Of a stretch of DNA of 64,000 bases, positions 39,997 through 52,436 are shown one piece after another. The notes under the pieces are model-generated. The model was given only the letters and a program-made list of their open reading frames with translations. It was not told the DNA's origin and did not search any database. Position numbers and translations under genes: made by a program. The stretch covers positions 2,418,001 through 2,482,000 of the forward strand of contig CM034105.1 in NCBI GenBank assembly GCA_019914945.1, given 5' to 3'. Position 1 is the stretch's first letter. Each line of letters begins with the position of its first letter. This stretch comes from Typha latifolia (Eukaryota > Streptophyta > Magnoliopsida > Poales > Typhaceae).

Positions 39997-42900
39997 ATGT
40001 CCAAAGTCTCCAACTTGAGACTTCTTCTCCCCTCCTCGTCGTCGCTCTTCCTCTCCAAGAAACCCTTCCTCCTCGCCCCCTTCTCCCGTTCCCTATTCTC
40101 CAAGCCATCACTGCCCCGAAAGACATACTTCGCCCCCATCACCGCGCTATCCTACGCAGGTAGGCACCGAAGAAGAGGCCGCGGCAGTGGCGGTGGCGGT
40201 GGCGTTTCGCCGCAGAGGAGAGGCAACAGCACTCTAAGGGAGGGAGGAGGGAGGGATAAAGAGAGGGGGAGAATGGTGGATATGGATGAAGGAGAAGATT
40301 TGTCGTTTAATAAGAGGAGGGCGGAGGGGAGAGATCGGAGCGGGAAGGGGAAGGCTCTCCAGCTCAAGACCCGGAAGTTGAATCCCGTCAATACTATATG
40401 CTACCTTCAGGTATGGGATTGGAATCAAGTTAGTTTTTTTTAAAAATAATTTTATTATCATAAGAGGCTCTTTTCCAGAGAATTTTAGGATGTGGGTATG
40501 AGTTAGATTCGAATTTGAGGACAGAGTACCACTCTGCGGTAGGGGGGATGGTGAATTTGCTTGTGTATTAAACTTGTGATCTCGGTTGCCTTTGGTCTGC
40601 GAAGTTTTTCTGTTACTCATTTCCTTCTCCCTTCTTTGGTAAAAGTAAAAAATGTTGGATCAATTTGTTGGTGGCAATTTGATATCGTTATTCTTCCTGC
40701 TGTTATACGTATAATGTCATTGAACCTATATTCGTTTCCCCAAGAATTTGAACTTCTTAATCTTTTGGTACATTTGGGTGATTACCTTTTTAACGATGAA
40801 ATTTTACTTTGTTTCACCTTACTTTGGAACAGAAATATGAGGGAACCCAGAGATATGTAGGATATGGTGGGTTTGTTTTAAAACTGCAAATATTGTATCT
40901 TGTCTTCTTTTATGGTGTTCAGAGTTCATACCGTTTTGAAGAAGACTATCATAAGCATGTAGTTGGGAAAAGCTTGCAAGATGATGTAATAACTTATATA
41001 TGCTCTTAATTTTTTTATCTTCTTCTTCTTCTTCTTCTTCTTCTTCTTCTTCTTCTTCTTCTGTTTTAAAATGTCTGAATCTTATCAGGTAATCAGATAT
41101 TCCTTCATGATTTCTTTCTTGAATCCATAGAGAATTGTGTTAGTATTTTCTAACTATTTTGGTATTTCCTTAAGTAATATAGTTATCCATTCCATAACCA
41201 ACTTTGTATGAATCAGTTTTTGATTACTTGCTTCTTTCCTTTTTTTCTCCATAGATACTGGGAACTGGGATGGACACACAAGATACTTCGCCTTCTATTT
41301 TGCTCTTCTTTGATAAACAGAGATTTATATTTAATGCTGGCGAGGTATGGCTCAGTACAAGGCATCCAATGGATTTTCTCAAGCAGCTTACCTCAAGAAA
41401 TTTATCTTTACTAACTTTTGCATCTTTGATCTTTAATACCGACTAATAAGAATCTTACAGTGGAATTTAATTTATTCAAAATCCATCTTTTGACAGAAGT
41501 TATTTGTCTGCAGGGGTTGCAGAGGTTCTGCACGGAGCATAAGATAAAGCTATCAAAGGTGTAAAATTGTTAGGAAACTTGTGTTTTCTTTTGTTCTCTC
41601 CTCCCCCCTTTTTGTTTGGCTTTTTTCATTACTCCTCTTGGGTCTCCCTTGTTTCTTCCTTTTCTCTTTCCTCTTCCTTTTCGTCTTCTTTGTGATTCAT
41701 CAAGGAGAAAGTTGCTTATTCTGTCGGAGTGGTAGCATGTAATTTATTGCCATCTTTGCCTTATAGTTAGAGGATACAGCAACTATTTATCTTTGTTATA
41801 TAGTTGTTCATCAATAATTAATAGTAATTTTTGATCAAGTTTCTCATTGTTCAATCCAGATTGACCACATATTTTTGACTCGCGTATGCTCAGAAACTGC
41901 AGGTGGACTTCCAGGTAGCCATTGTTTTGTTTGATAGTTGATCTTACTTTTGGAAAAATTATTTCTCAGCTAACTCTTTTGTCTTCCTTTCTAAGTCAAA
42001 CGTAAATTTTCCATTCTACTTTAGAAGTAAAATGTTAAATGTTTTCCTTTTATTTTTGAGATGTAGTTGTCTTTTGCATACTAGTAAGAATGCATAACTA
42101 ACTCATTGTTCCTTCTTTTCTTTTTTCTTGGTCTGTAGGCCTTGTGCTTACTCTGGCAGGAATAGGAGAGGAAGGGATGTCGGTGAGGAATTTAGCTGCT
42201 GTTATTTCCCTTGCCCAAAACATGCTGCCTCATCAGTACTGCTTTATTCAGTTACATGAAGCTAATATTCTTTCTTTTTGAATAATGTACTTTCCTTCTA
42301 TTTATATCTGATTAGGTCAATATATGGGGTCCGTCAGATATTGACTTTTTAGTTGAGGCAATGAGATCTTTTATCCCAAAAAAGGCCATGCTTCACACAC
42401 ACAGCTTTGGGTTGAGTCAAAATAATGGTGGAGGGTCATCTCCAACTTCTGGAAATGGCAAATCTATAGATCCCGTTGTTTTAGTTGATGATGAAGTGGT
42501 TTGTATATCAGCTTTCTTTGTAAAGCCAGGATACTCCAAAAGTTTCATAAATAATTTAAAAGCTCCAAATTTAGATTTGTTGGATGGAGAAAACTATTCG
42601 AGTCAGTATGTATACCCTAAAGCTCAATCCTCTGAAAGTTTGCACAGCGAAACAGAATTTAACCTAAAGCCTGGTGACACTGCTGTTGTGTATGCCTGTG
42701 AATTGCCTGAGATAAAAGGAAAGTTTGATCCAGTTAAAGCTGCATCTCTTGGTCTGAAGCCTGGACCAAAGTACCGTGAACTGCAACTTGGAAACTCCGT
42801 CTTGTCAGATCGTCTCAACATTATGGTGAGTCAAGTTTAAAGTTCTTTAACTTTTTGAAGGTTCATTGTGAAACTTTAATTTCTTTGTGACCGCATTGAA

Positions 42901-45900
42901 TAGCTAAATACTCCAGTATATAATGTCATAAATTATTCTTGTGTTGCTAGTAGCCAACCAATCTCCTGAATCTCTTTGGTTGTATATATCACACCTTTAA
43001 CTTTTATCTGAGTTAAGTCAACAATATTTTTGGAAATACGGTGAGTAAATTTTAGATGTCTTAATGTCTATTATGTGTAATGTTTTTTTAATTTGCCATG
43101 GTTCTTACTTAGGTTAATCCAAGTGATGTTCTTGGTCCTTCATCTCCTGGCCCCATTGTACTTCTGGTGGACTGCCCTACAATGTCTCATATGCACGAAC
43201 TGCTTTCTCTGCAATCCCTCAGCTGTTACTATGCAAATTCTTCTACTCATTCAACAGAGGGTGTTAAAATAGTAAATTGCATAATCCACCTGGGTCCATC
43301 TTCTGTCACAAAGAGTATCGAGTATCAGAACTGGATGAGAAGATTTGGCAATGCACAACACATCATGGCGGGACATGAAATGTGGGGTTTGGTTCATGTT
43401 ACTGTAGTATGTTTTTCTTATTCCTCAGTATAATGCCACATTTGCCTCTTCCTTTTCTTGTTGATTGTTTTAAGCTGATAATGCGGTAGAGGCTTAACTT
43501 TCAATTTTGCCAGCTCATGTTGCATAGTGTTCTGAGATTCTTCTTATATGTTATCATAGAAAGTTGTGATAATGTGGTTATGGAGTGGCCCTGGATATGC
43601 TATAATATCTGCTAATGTCTCTGAAAGGTCTCGATCTCCTTTTTGATAAAAAGATCTAAAGTTGGACCAAAGTTTTCTATTTAGTAGAAGCATCATGTAG
43701 ATAAAAGTATTTGAGAATTAATCTGCTGGAAATTTGCCCTATCTATGTCACTGTTTGTATCTATCCTGCCAAATAAAGTTTAGTGATTGTCATTTTTTAT
43801 CGTCGTACTTATTGCACTTCAATAGTAGTCATGCTTTTCTTATTTGAATAGGCTATTAACCGTCTGTAGTTCCATATCTCATTGGGTTCTTGTAACCGCT
43901 TTTTCACATTTTTGCAGGAAAAATACGAAGATTCCGATCTTGAAGGCCAGTGCAAGAATATCATCGCGGCTCAATTATGTATGCCCTCAGCTATTTCCAG
44001 CCCCCGGTTTGCAGTCTGCTGAACAGATTAATAACTTACCTTTGGAGAAAAGTGTAAATGCTGAGGTTTATCCCTGACGATTTGCTGACATCTTTTCAAG
44101 TCAAGATTGTAACAATTTTCATTAGTCCACATTTTGAAGGTGAATTTTTCTTCTCAGGGTACTTCTTTAACCCTTTGCAGAAGCACTTCAGCAGAAAATC
44201 TTCTCAAAAGCACTTCAGCAGAAAATCTTCTCAAGGTATGATATGGGTACTAGCACTCTTCTTTTTTTGACAAAAAGGTTGCCACTCTGTTTCATTGAAA
44301 CATAAAAAGCACAATCCCCATCAATTGACAGATATTTACAAACATAGAACTACTGCAACATCTGTTCATCACAACACATCAACCCCAACCACAAAACATT
44401 CACAACACAACCAGCTATTTGCCACAAAATCTGTTTTTCATCCAATGGTTGAGGCCCATAAACATTTGTAAGCACCCATCTTATCCGCACAGACCTTCTG
44501 TTCGCGTACACAGAAATTGAATGCATACCAACTGTACAATCTTCCTACTCCAAATTGTTCTCATTAACACCAATGAGCAAACCTCCAGAAAAACCAGAGG
44601 AAGGTAAAACATACCAGCCTTTCATTCTACCACCACCCATAGCCATCAAAATCCTATCACTGACCTCAACCTGCTTTGTTTCTTGCAAACAAATAAAGTC
44701 CAAATTTCTTGCAAATCAGCGAACTCACTCTTCTTTTCTCAGGCATTCCCATGCCTCTAATGTTCCAGAACATTTCTTTCATATTTCACGAATTATCTCC
44801 CCTTTTGGGTCTTCCTTTCTCCTTAGGGACTCGATATATATTTCAGCTCTCTCCATCTCAAGAGCTTTCAGAATCCCAATATTTTCCAACATTACCTCTC
44901 TATTTCTCCCCAAATTTACTCCACAATTGATAGCAATAGCAATTAACTCTTTGCCAACAAATTTAGGAAAACATAAACATTGCGAGAAAGGGCTTTTACC
45001 TGATTGGGCTTGTCTCTTCCAAGTAACTCCAGAGATTTTTCCTTTCCAGCCTCTTCCATCCTCTTTTGGTGGCCCTTTCTTGTCCACCAATCTTTATTAT
45101 GTTTTTGATACTCCTTTACCGGCTTCTGTGGAGGTTTTGGTCCTCTTCCTTCTCAAATGTTATTTCAACTTAGGATCTTTAACTGGCTGAATTGGATCCA
45201 CATCTAAAAAGCTATGCTCTGAAAAAAAATGCCAGTTGCTAGACATTATTGGGGTACCAGCGCTTGTCAGATAACACAAGAATCCGGTCAGGACATTGTA
45301 TTGTAAAGAAGATAGTAATATGCTGATTAATGGAATTCCTTTTTCTCATTTGTCCTTCAGTTTCATTTGCGGCCGCACTCTCTTCTGGGACTGGATAAAT
45401 CTGCCATCCCAGGCACACTTAGTCACAAGGAGATTGTTGAGGAGCTTTTTTCAGAAATCCCAGAAATAAAAGATATTTCCAAGCAGATTAGTCAGTTCTG
45501 GGGAAGTCCTCTGCAAAATAATTCTATGATGCCTCTAGAGGATGACAACATAATAATGGTGGAAGAACCATGGATAAATGAAAGTTCCCTAGTTCCTATT
45601 GAACACATGCAAAAGAAAAGATTGGATGTATCTGAAGGTGGATCTCCTTATCTAGCTGCTCATTTGATAAAGGGGCTTGAGGAAAATCTTGACATCCCTT
45701 CTTGCTTGGAGAACATAACAAGAGAAGATATGGAAGTCATTCTTTTGGGAACAGGTTCATCTCAGCCTTCAAAATATCGAAATGTCAGCTCTGTGTTTGT
45801 TAATTTATTTGCTCGGGGCAGTTTACTCCTTGATTGTGGTGAAGGAACTCTAGCACAACTTAAAAGGAGGTTGGTATCAACTTTGAATAAATATCTTGAA

Positions 45901-47537
45901 CACATTCCACCACCATTTCTCATGGTTCTTTATGGTGAAAGTTTATTTGTTTTCAATTTCAGGTTTGGTGTAAAGGGTGCTGACAATGCTGTCACAAGCT
46001 TAAGATGTATTTGGATTTCCCACATTCATGCTGATCATCACACAGGTCTAGTTAGAATACTTGCTTTAAGATGCCAGTTGTTAAAAGGTGTACCTCATAA
46101 ACCTTTACTTGTCATTGGGCCAAGACCACTCGAGAGGTTTCTTAAAGCATATTCAGAACTAGAAGATCTCGATATGCAGTTCTTAGATTGCAGGCACACC
46201 CTGAAGACTACAGTTGAGTCTTTACTCAGTAACCATGGTTCAGGAAGAGGTGACTCTGCAGATTCAAATTACGAGAGTAACAGAGGTGCAGGATTGGCAA
46301 CTGTTACATCTCATCAACTGGAAAGTACTTTGTTTGCTCCTGGCAGTAGAATGGAGAGTTACAGGAAGAAACCTGGGATTCCAGTTGAAGCTTCCATGGC
46401 TTTAATTAGTTTAAGAGAAGTGCTATTTGAAGCAGGTTTGGAATTTTTACATAGTGTCCCTGTTTTACACTGCCCAGAGGCATTTGGTGTTGCCTTAAAG
46501 TCTAGAGAGAAAGTGAATAGTCATGGAAAAACTATTCCTGGCTGGAAGCTCGTTTATTCAGGTGACACTCGGCCATGCCCGGCCCTTATCGATGCATCTA
46601 ATGATGCCACGGTTCTTATTCATGAGGTGCGTAGCCCCTCCATGATAATTTTTTTCTTGGTTCCTGAATCTTATGTCCTCTCTTAGCATGATACAGGAAG
46701 ATACAGCTGCATTCTGCATGTCATCATTATTTGCTCTTTTGCTGGCAACTTTAGCTAGTTTGCTTATGGTTTGTCGACATGCCAAATATAGATGTGATAA
46801 AACAATACTATTATCATTATCAGCTTTAGATATCATCTTCATCCTCAACATTCTTGAATCCTAATTCTACTCTAAACTCTGTCATCAGCATCAGTAGCAA
46901 TTCTAACCTTCGACTATTCTAACATGGCACCAATTGCATAGGCCATAACTCCCAAGTAATTCAGGAGACCCTTTCTATCCTGTGAAAACTTACGGTTGGT
47001 TTCACCTTTGTACCATGATTATAATTGTTCTACTAAAGAATGCACAGCCGATCATAGCATGACCTGTACAAGCACATTGAGCTTGTGTTAAGTGGACACT
47101 CTGTTTTAGCTTATGTCTGTAACCTCTGGTTGATTTGAGACCTCATCACTGTACCAATGTTTGTCGTCATCATGCTATCACCTTTAATAAGAACTTTCTT
47201 GACCGTATTTGGTGCCTTTTTGCAGGCAACATTTGAGGATAGCATGAAGGATGAGGCGATTAATAGGAATCACAGCACGACAAAGGAAGCCATTGGGGTG
47301 GGTACATCGGCTGGTGCATATCGCATTATCCTTACTCACTTCAGCCAGAGATACCCGAAGATTCCAGTTTTTGATGAGACCGACATGCACAAGACATGTA
47401 TTGCATTTGACTTGATGAGCGTCAACTTAGCAGACTTGCCTGTGCTTCCTAATGTCCTACCTTACCTCAAAGTTCTCTTCAGAAATGAAATGATGTCTGA
47501 TGAATCTGATGATGTTCAGGAGTCTGTTATGTACTAG
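39997..47537 (+). CDS. Long-form tRNase Z (ELAC2-type zinc phosphodiesterase)
   Basis: Endonuclease that removes 3' trailers from pre-tRNAs. Twelve exons: 39997-40410, 41255-41344, 41514-41558, 41860-41914, 42139-42182, 42316-42825, 43113-43381, 43918-44065, 44158-44235, 45361-45869, 45963-46626 and 47226-47537; 3138 bases, 1045 residues, somewhat longer than Arabidopsis TRZ3/TRZ4. The Ser/Leu/Arg-rich first 45 residues look like an organelle transit peptide. The N-half carries the degenerate domain (LGTGMDTQDTSPS, FNAGEGLQRF). The C-half carries the active one: LGTGSSQPSKYRN, LLDCGEGTLAQLKRR, metal motif SHIHADHHTGL (H741, H743, D745, H746), SGDTRPC, HEATFED and LTHFSQRYP. Exon 9 contains a 9-residue tandem duplication, and the intron after it holds a LINE fragment. 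The exon 7 donor (43382) is inferred from phase. Confidence 0.93.
41028..41062. repeat. (TTC)n microsatellite in tRNase Z intron 1
   Basis: About 35 bases of TTC/CTT trinucleotide repeat. Confidence 0.92.
44170..44235 (+). repeat. 27-base in-frame tandem duplication within tRNase Z exon 9
   Basis: The unit holding GCACTTCAGCAGAAAATC occurs twice with a period of 27 bases, only one position aside from perfect at the boundary. In the frame fixed by the flanking exons it encodes STSAENLLK twice. Confidence 0.85.
44258..45251 (-). mobile_element. LINE (L1-type) fragment, antisense in tRNase Z intron 9
   Basis: Read on the minus strand this shows a plant L1 ORF2 endonuclease start (FWNIRGMGMPEKRR), then LDFICLQETK, GWYVLPSSGFSGGLLIGVNE and LTNVYGPQPLDEK, with a frameshift and a stop between blocks. 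It goes almost directly into a 3'-end-like stretch near 44265-44300 (TTTCAATGAAACAGAGTGGC then an A-rich tail), so the reverse transcriptase region is deleted. Sequence before the endonuclease is probably the end of ORF1. Flanking words GGGTACTAGCACT (44245-44257) and GGGTACCAGCGCT (45252-45264) look like a decayed 13-base target duplication. The plus-strand 211-codon frame at 44555-45190 is the shadow of this element. Confidence 0.8.
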
Positions 47538-48571
47538 AATTCAGTAATGGCGAGCCTTAGTGGTAACACTATTCTGCTGCTAATTGTTTTCTTCTTTACA
47601 TTTTCAATTCATTTTGCTGCAATGCAGCATTTCTTTTGAGGAAATATGTTGAAAACTGTATCTTGAGAGAAGAAAAGGAAAAGGAAAGAAAAAATTTCTC
47701 TTAGATGTTGTTACATCGGACCCTCCATGTCAACTGCTGTTGCAATGCGATGTCCGACAGAACAAAGTTCCGCATCCAACTTGAGTTTATACAGTAGCAA
47801 AAATTTACATTTTTCTTTTGTGTGGATCCTTTGGTTTAGAGCCAAAGGTTGAAGACTATAAAATCCACGGGATTCTTGTATATAATCACTAATTATTATT
47901 ATTATTTTTAATTAATAGAGAGTTTGTAAGCTAATTATAAATTAGATATCGGGGCTAGCGTATATAAAAGTTGATATATGAGCCATAAATAGATCAAATT
48001 ACGATTCAAAATAAGTTAAAAGCAAACCCCTAGCACACATTTGCAATTCACGAATTATGCTCACTCGAATTCGTAATTTTTTTCCGATAACCGTCGGAAT
48101 TATCGAGTACGTCCTGATCAAAAAGGGAAATAGAAACTCCTGGAATAAGTCTAGTTACTGCTCTTGTTTCAGTCTTCAACCACTTCCAGCTAATGTAGTA
48201 ACGTTCATTATTATTATTGAAGTCGGCTACGAATAGTGGAAGATTTCCGATTTGCAAGTTCCAAGTAATGGCCAATAATTTCCACACGTCATCGAGCTCA
48301 TCAGATGAACGGTTAACGATGCGTCCCTACGTGGATACTTTCCCATGTACCGTACTCACTATTGGGCATTGGCACGTGGTTGGTGGCGCTCTTGCGTCTC
48401 CGCGCGTGTACTACTTTCTCCACCCTCTCTCTACGCCCAACTATTATCACCGTCTCCTTCCTCTTCCCTTCAAATCTCCCACCCAATTCGTTCCCAAATC
48501 CCTGGATCTATTGGATTTATAATCGATCGTAGGGGTCTATGATCTAGGCTTTCGTGTACTCCTTTGGAACG
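47538..48571. other. Intergenic region between tRNase Z and MTV1
   Basis: The tRNase Z 3' flank, AT-rich DNA with an ATT run near 47890, then the promoter and C-rich 5' leader of the MTV1 gene. No other gene is seen. Confidence 0.55.
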
Positions 48572-51500
48572 ATGGATTCGAGTAGGAGAGCTGTGGAGGC
48601 GTACTGGAGATCTCGCATGGTCGATGGGGTGACATCCGACGAGGATAAGGTTGCTCCCGTGTATAAGTTGGAGGAGATCTGCGAGCTTTTGAGGAGTTCC
48701 CCTGCGAGCATCGTGAAGGAGGTGTCGGATTTTATCCTCAAGCGGCTTGATCATAAGAGCCCCATCGTCAAGCAAAAGGTATATAAGCTCTATTGGTTTG
48801 TGAAGATATGATCGCGAAATGTCAATATTTATTGTTTGAGTTGAAGAATGAAAGTTTTCATTAGTAGTGCATGCAATGATTTAATGTTGAAACTTCTGTA
48901 AGTAAATGCAAAAATGTGATCTGATTCAGTGATACGCTTTCTTGATCATGCAATTTATTCGGAGTTATATGAATGATTAGATTTGTTACTTCCATTTTAA
49001 CCATGAATCTGCATGAGGAGATTGAATTGTTTTGAGAAGGTTAATTGATTGCATTTTATGGTATCTTGAGTTTTACTAGGCGTTACGGCTTATCAAGTAT
49101 GCGGTGGGAAAATCTGGCAATGAGTTCAGGAGAGAAATGCAACGGCATTCAGTTGCTATCCGTCAGCTTTGTCATTACAAGGGTCAGCCTGATCCCCTGA
49201 AAGGGGATTCCCTTAATAAGGCTGTTCGTGAAACTGCTCAAGAGGCCGTCTCTACTGTTTTTTCTTCTGATGACAGTAAGCCAACAGCCCCAGCAGAAGG
49301 TCTGAACAAGCGTATCCAAGGATTTGGTAATACCAATTTTGAGACGCAGAGTGAAGATAAGAAGTCTTTTATAAGTGAAGTTGTCGGTCTTGGTAGTGCC
49401 TCAATCAAGCAGGGGCTTAGCAATTTTGCTGCCACACATTCAATGATGAAAAATGATAATGGTACCTACAAGAGCCCGACTCTCCGAAGGTCTCTAACCA
49501 CTGAAAATAATAGACATGATAAGTATGAAGCAAATGAGAACCATAGTGAGACTTGGGTATCTTCTGGTGTCTCAAAGAATGTAGCTTCTGGTACATGGGG
49601 TGCAGAGTCAAGAACGAGTATAACTGGACCAGCACCAGCTGAATATAGCAGGTCAAGTAATTCAGGGGTTAAGAGTCGTGAGGAGAGGCTTTTGGAGACC
49701 ATCGTCACTTGTGGGGGTGTCCGGCTGCAGCCAACTCGTGATGCTCTACAAGTGTTCCTATCTGAGGTCTCAAAGCTGGATCCTCTGGCTATGAGTTCTG
49801 CCCTTGAGGTTAAACTTCAGTCACCTATATGGCAGGTAAGCTGCCTTCATCTACCATTTGTTTGTTCTCTAATTTGACTAAATATGATATGTATATATGT
49901 GAATGTCTTAGCATTGCATTCCTTCCAATTTCCTGACATCCTTTTTGTTGAAATCATGTGTTGGTAATGTGCAATTGTGTGCAGATCTTTCATGCTCATT
50001 CCGTTCATTGTGTGCATGTGTATCTGCACACATGTTCATGGGAAGATAACTCAAAATGTTTCAGAGAAGCAGAAATACCTTATTTTTAATTTTAGCATTA
50101 TATTATTTTATAATTTACTGTAGTCGGAGCTTACATATTATCTTCATCTGCTCATTATATATTCTTAGGGACAGTATCTCTGAAATTTTCATGGAAAGAA
50201 TGAGTGCAACTTTACTAGTTGTTCCTTTGTCAATTGATTTTTTTCAGGTTCGGATGAAGGCCATCTGTGTGTTGGAATCAATTCTGAGGAAAAAGGATGA
50301 TGAAAGTTTTTCTTGTATTGCATCTTATTTTAGTGAAAACAGGGAATCTGTGGTTAAGTGCTCTGAATTGCCCCAAGTTTCTTTAAGGGAAAAAGCTACC
50401 AAGGTAACATTGCTCCCTTAAATATACCAGTTACCATTCGAAATGTGTAACTGCTGAAAATATGCTATCTCGAAATATCTTCTATTTAGGTTGGATTTGA
50501 TGGCCTATTACCAACGTATGCACCTACATTTTTGTTAGAATTTGTGAGGCCTTATATAAGCATGATATATTATCCACTTATCTTAAACAAAAGGATTGAT
50601 TTTGGTCAGAACCAATCTGATAATTGATAATGGGTCTTGTTTTGGCCTGTTATTGCTTGTTCTAAATTATGACTTGTTCTGCATCGTTTTTCACTTTTGA
50701 ACTGAAGAAGCCAAAATGGGTTGAGGAAGAAGGGCCTTATATATAATTACTAACCTGCTTCATGATTTAACTTCCACTATTGAAGCAATGTTTTTTCCCT
50801 CTTTTGCTGGCAAATATTATATAGTTCTTGTGCTTTTAATTAGGTCTTAAATCTTTTGGATGGAGAGCAGTCTGCCCAAACAAGAAATGTGATGGAGCAT
50901 TCACATGCAAAAGCTGTGTCAGAGCCTGTTGTTCAGATGCCTGACTTAATTGATACAGGCGACCTAGATAACAATGGAGGTGACATTTTCAGTCAGAAGC
51001 ATCATGATCAGAGCATTTCTAATCTAACTGAAGAAAACTCTTCAGTTGATGATCTCTTAGGTGGTAACCCTATTTCTGAGCTAAGCACAGGAGGGAATGG
51101 AGATGGGAGTGATCCATTTGCAGATGTGTCATTCCATGTGGCGGAGGACAAGGAGCCCAATGACCTTTTCTCAGGCCTGACTATAGATGATAAGTCATCA
51201 AACGTAAAGCATGATATGCCTTCAACTAGTAATCCTGGATTACTTGATATTTTTGGTGGCAACTCGGAGCACCTATATCAAGAAACAGTAACAGATAAAA
51301 GGCATAATCAGTTGCTGGCTGATTTGACTCTCACTGGAATGGCTCAAGGCCAACCCAGAATGGCTGGAGAATCTGGTGGTATCCTCACAGGATTCTCAGA
51401 TCAAAACAGTCAACCCAGCGAGGTACCAAACAGTGGAGCATCAAATATTATTTTTGGTCCAAATTCTTTTTTTCCTGAGGTTCCTATGCAGTACAACATG

Positions 51501-52436
51501 CCTCCAAGTATTATGCTCAATGAAGGTTATGCTGCCCAGCCATTGAATTATGGTTCAATGGGGAATCTCATTGCTCAACAGCAGTTGCTATATCAAAACC
51601 TCGGAAATTTCAACCCTGGATTTGGACATGAAGTTGCAAAGGATGGTTACCCTTCAGCCCTCCCGGATATTTTCCAACTGTCTCATAATCCAGTCCAAAA
51701 GCATGGTTCAATGATGACCAACATGAAAAAGGAGGAGACTAAAGCTTTTGATTTTGTATCGGTATGAATCTTATTATCTATAATCGCTTTGAATTTGACT
51801 TCCTTATTATCTCTATCTTGCATGTCATACAACAACAAGCTCATTAGCTTTACGCCCACTGGGTTTTAGTTAATAGTCGCACAAAGAAGATTATGAACAT
51901 ATTTTTCTTGTATAATTGTTGCATTGTCCTGTAGAGCCTATACACGTACGTGTATGTATATTATCCTGATTGTTGAAGTGCAGTTGGAAAATAGTCAAAT
52001 ACTGTCTCAAAGTCGAACTACATGATATGATGCATAATATTCTTGAGCACATGCTAGATTAGATGCTAGACAGGTGAATTTATGTTGTCATAGATCATCC
52101 TTTTAGGTTCAACTTAGTAGTCTCCGACTCTTTCTCAAGCTTTGAGAACCAGTACACCTATTTGTCTTCCGCTCTGATTACAAAATACAGAGGATTAAAA
52201 TTACTTTAAGTTGCTGACAAAGTGTACTTGGACGACATCTGCTTTAGTTTAGTGGATTTTATATTTTATATATTATTAGCGTCATTGCAACATGGACATA
52301 TTTAAAGTATGAGAAATATTGGTGGTAGTGATATTTTGTGAAGACTATAGATGAACTGCCTAGTAATGATGCCTCCTTTGTATCTTTGTGGCAGGATCAC
52401 CTTGCAGCAGTCCGTGGTTCAAAAAGAGTAATCTGA
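48572..52436 (+). CDS. MTV1: ENTH/VHS adaptor MTV1 (AP-4 accessory protein, tepsin-like)
   Basis: Plant MTV1 works with clathrin and AP-4 at the trans-Golgi in vacuolar sorting; animal tepsin is the counterpart. Five exons: 48572-48778, 49080-49835, 50248-50403, 50844-51761 and 52395-52436; 2079 bases, 692 residues, matching the family length. The ENTH/VHS-like domain fills about residues 1-130 (SRRAVEAYWRSRMVDGVTSD, KYAVGKSGNEFRREMQRHS, CHYKGQPDPLKGDSLNKAVR). A second helical block, about 225-370, spans the exon 2/3 junction (EERLLETIVTCGGVRLQPTR, VRMKAICVLESIL). The rest is a disordered tail with DLL, DPF and LFSGLTI (481-487) motifs, suited to clathrin and adaptor appendages, and a conserved last exon, DHLAAVRGSKRVI. 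No lipid-binding residues were assigned. Confidence 0.93.

Noticed and set aside
44555..45190. 211-codon plus-strand open frame in tRNase Z intron 9
   Set aside because: It is the antisense shadow of the LINE fragment, whose endonuclease motifs read on the minus strand; the frame has no protein-like motifs of its own.
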